Assembly (NCBI GenBank): GCA_900552875.1
Contig: USCS01000006.1
Span: 1-22,646, forward strand
DNA length: 22,646 bases
Direction: 5' to 3'
DNA from: an uncultured Collinsella sp.
GTDB taxonomy: Bacteria; Actinomycetota; Coriobacteriia; Coriobacteriales; Coriobacteriaceae
Shown here: one piece after another, positions 22,456-22,646 of the stretch
Position numbering within the stretch: the first letter of the stretch is position 1
Layout of the letters: each line of letters starts with the position of its first letter
Made by a program: the position numbers and the translations under genes
The notes under the pieces: model-generated
The model's database searches: none
What the model was told of the DNA's origin: nothing
The model's input: the letters and a program-made list of their open reading frames with translations, nothing else

Positions 22456-22646
22456 ATCATCTGAACCAACAACCAAGCCCCCTCCATAACCAAAGTAACG
22501 CGTGGTTTCGCGGCCGCGCCGCGAAACAGCGACGGGGACAAAAGGCCCCCACAACCACGTCCCTCATGCAGCCCCACAATCCGAGGACGTAGTCGTAGCA
22601 GGATCTGAGGGCTGACCTTCGCGGACATTCCGCAGGACGAAGGAAC
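22456..22646. other. Gene-free tail with a perfect hairpin
   Basis: After the ATPase there is a perfect stem GTTTCGCGG/CCGCGAAAC (22505-22513 with 22519-22527, loop CCGCG) without a T-run, and near the end a weaker CCTTCG...CGAAGG pair. A minus-strand frame is open from the window edge to a TAG at about 22456 (some 60 codons), which could be the 3' end of an oncoming gene or chance in GC-rich DNA. Confidence 0.35.

Overview
The window looks like chromosomal DNA of a moderately GC-rich gut Coriobacteriia, most likely Collinsella or a close relative. The reasons are Shine-Dalgarno sites before nearly every gene, codon use rich in G and C at third positions, paired LytS/LytTR two-component systems, a beta-glucoside PTS and a DUF4143 ATPase. 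This assignment is inferred from gene content and was not searched. No rRNA, tRNA, CRISPR array, complete insertion sequence or phage module is visible.

Left part (1-8760, all minus strand): a YfcE-type phosphodiesterase; a translationally coupled operon of a family 2-like glycosyltransferase, a LytS-type sensor kinase and a LytTR response regulator; an MFS transporter; a zinc-dependent phospholipase C-like protein; and a second LytTR regulator with its kinase, paralogous to the first pair. A 65-bp stem-loop repeat separates the phospholipase-like gene and the MFS gene.

Middle (8878-13133): an APC amino-acid permease followed by a metal-dependent amidohydrolase on the minus strand, probably an uptake-and-hydrolysis unit lying directly upstream of the second two-component system. 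Divergent from it, on the plus strand, is a membrane-anchored C39-like (papain-fold) protein with a long Arg/Gln/Ser-rich N-terminus.

Right-middle (13134-19083): a LicR-type PRD regulator, then EIIA, EIIB, EIIC and a GH1 6-phospho-beta-glucosidase in one direction. This is a complete beta-glucoside/cellobiose uptake and phospho-hydrolysis system comparable to Bacillus lic. A candidate promoter with an overlapping inverted repeat lies before EIIA. On each side of the block are intergenic regions that share two repeat families: a 25-bp REP-like sequence and a GGGATGCGCTTTCCG motif. In the left flank the motif recurs with an exact 62-bp period.

Right end (19439-22646): a carbamate kinase with its own terminator and no arginine-deiminase partners; a stretch of about 690 bp with two gene remnants (one AT-rich, one GC-rich) and a 34-bp tandem repeat; and a DUF4143 AAA ATPase on the plus strand starting right after the repeat. 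The last 190 bp hold a perfect GC hairpin and no gene I can support.

No single locus is a clear new defence or mobile system. The places most worth a second look are the tandem-repeat leader of the DUF4143 ATPase, the two repeat families flanking the PTS block, the coupled glycosyltransferase/LytS/LytTR operon, and the permease/amidohydrolase pair next to a LytTR system.
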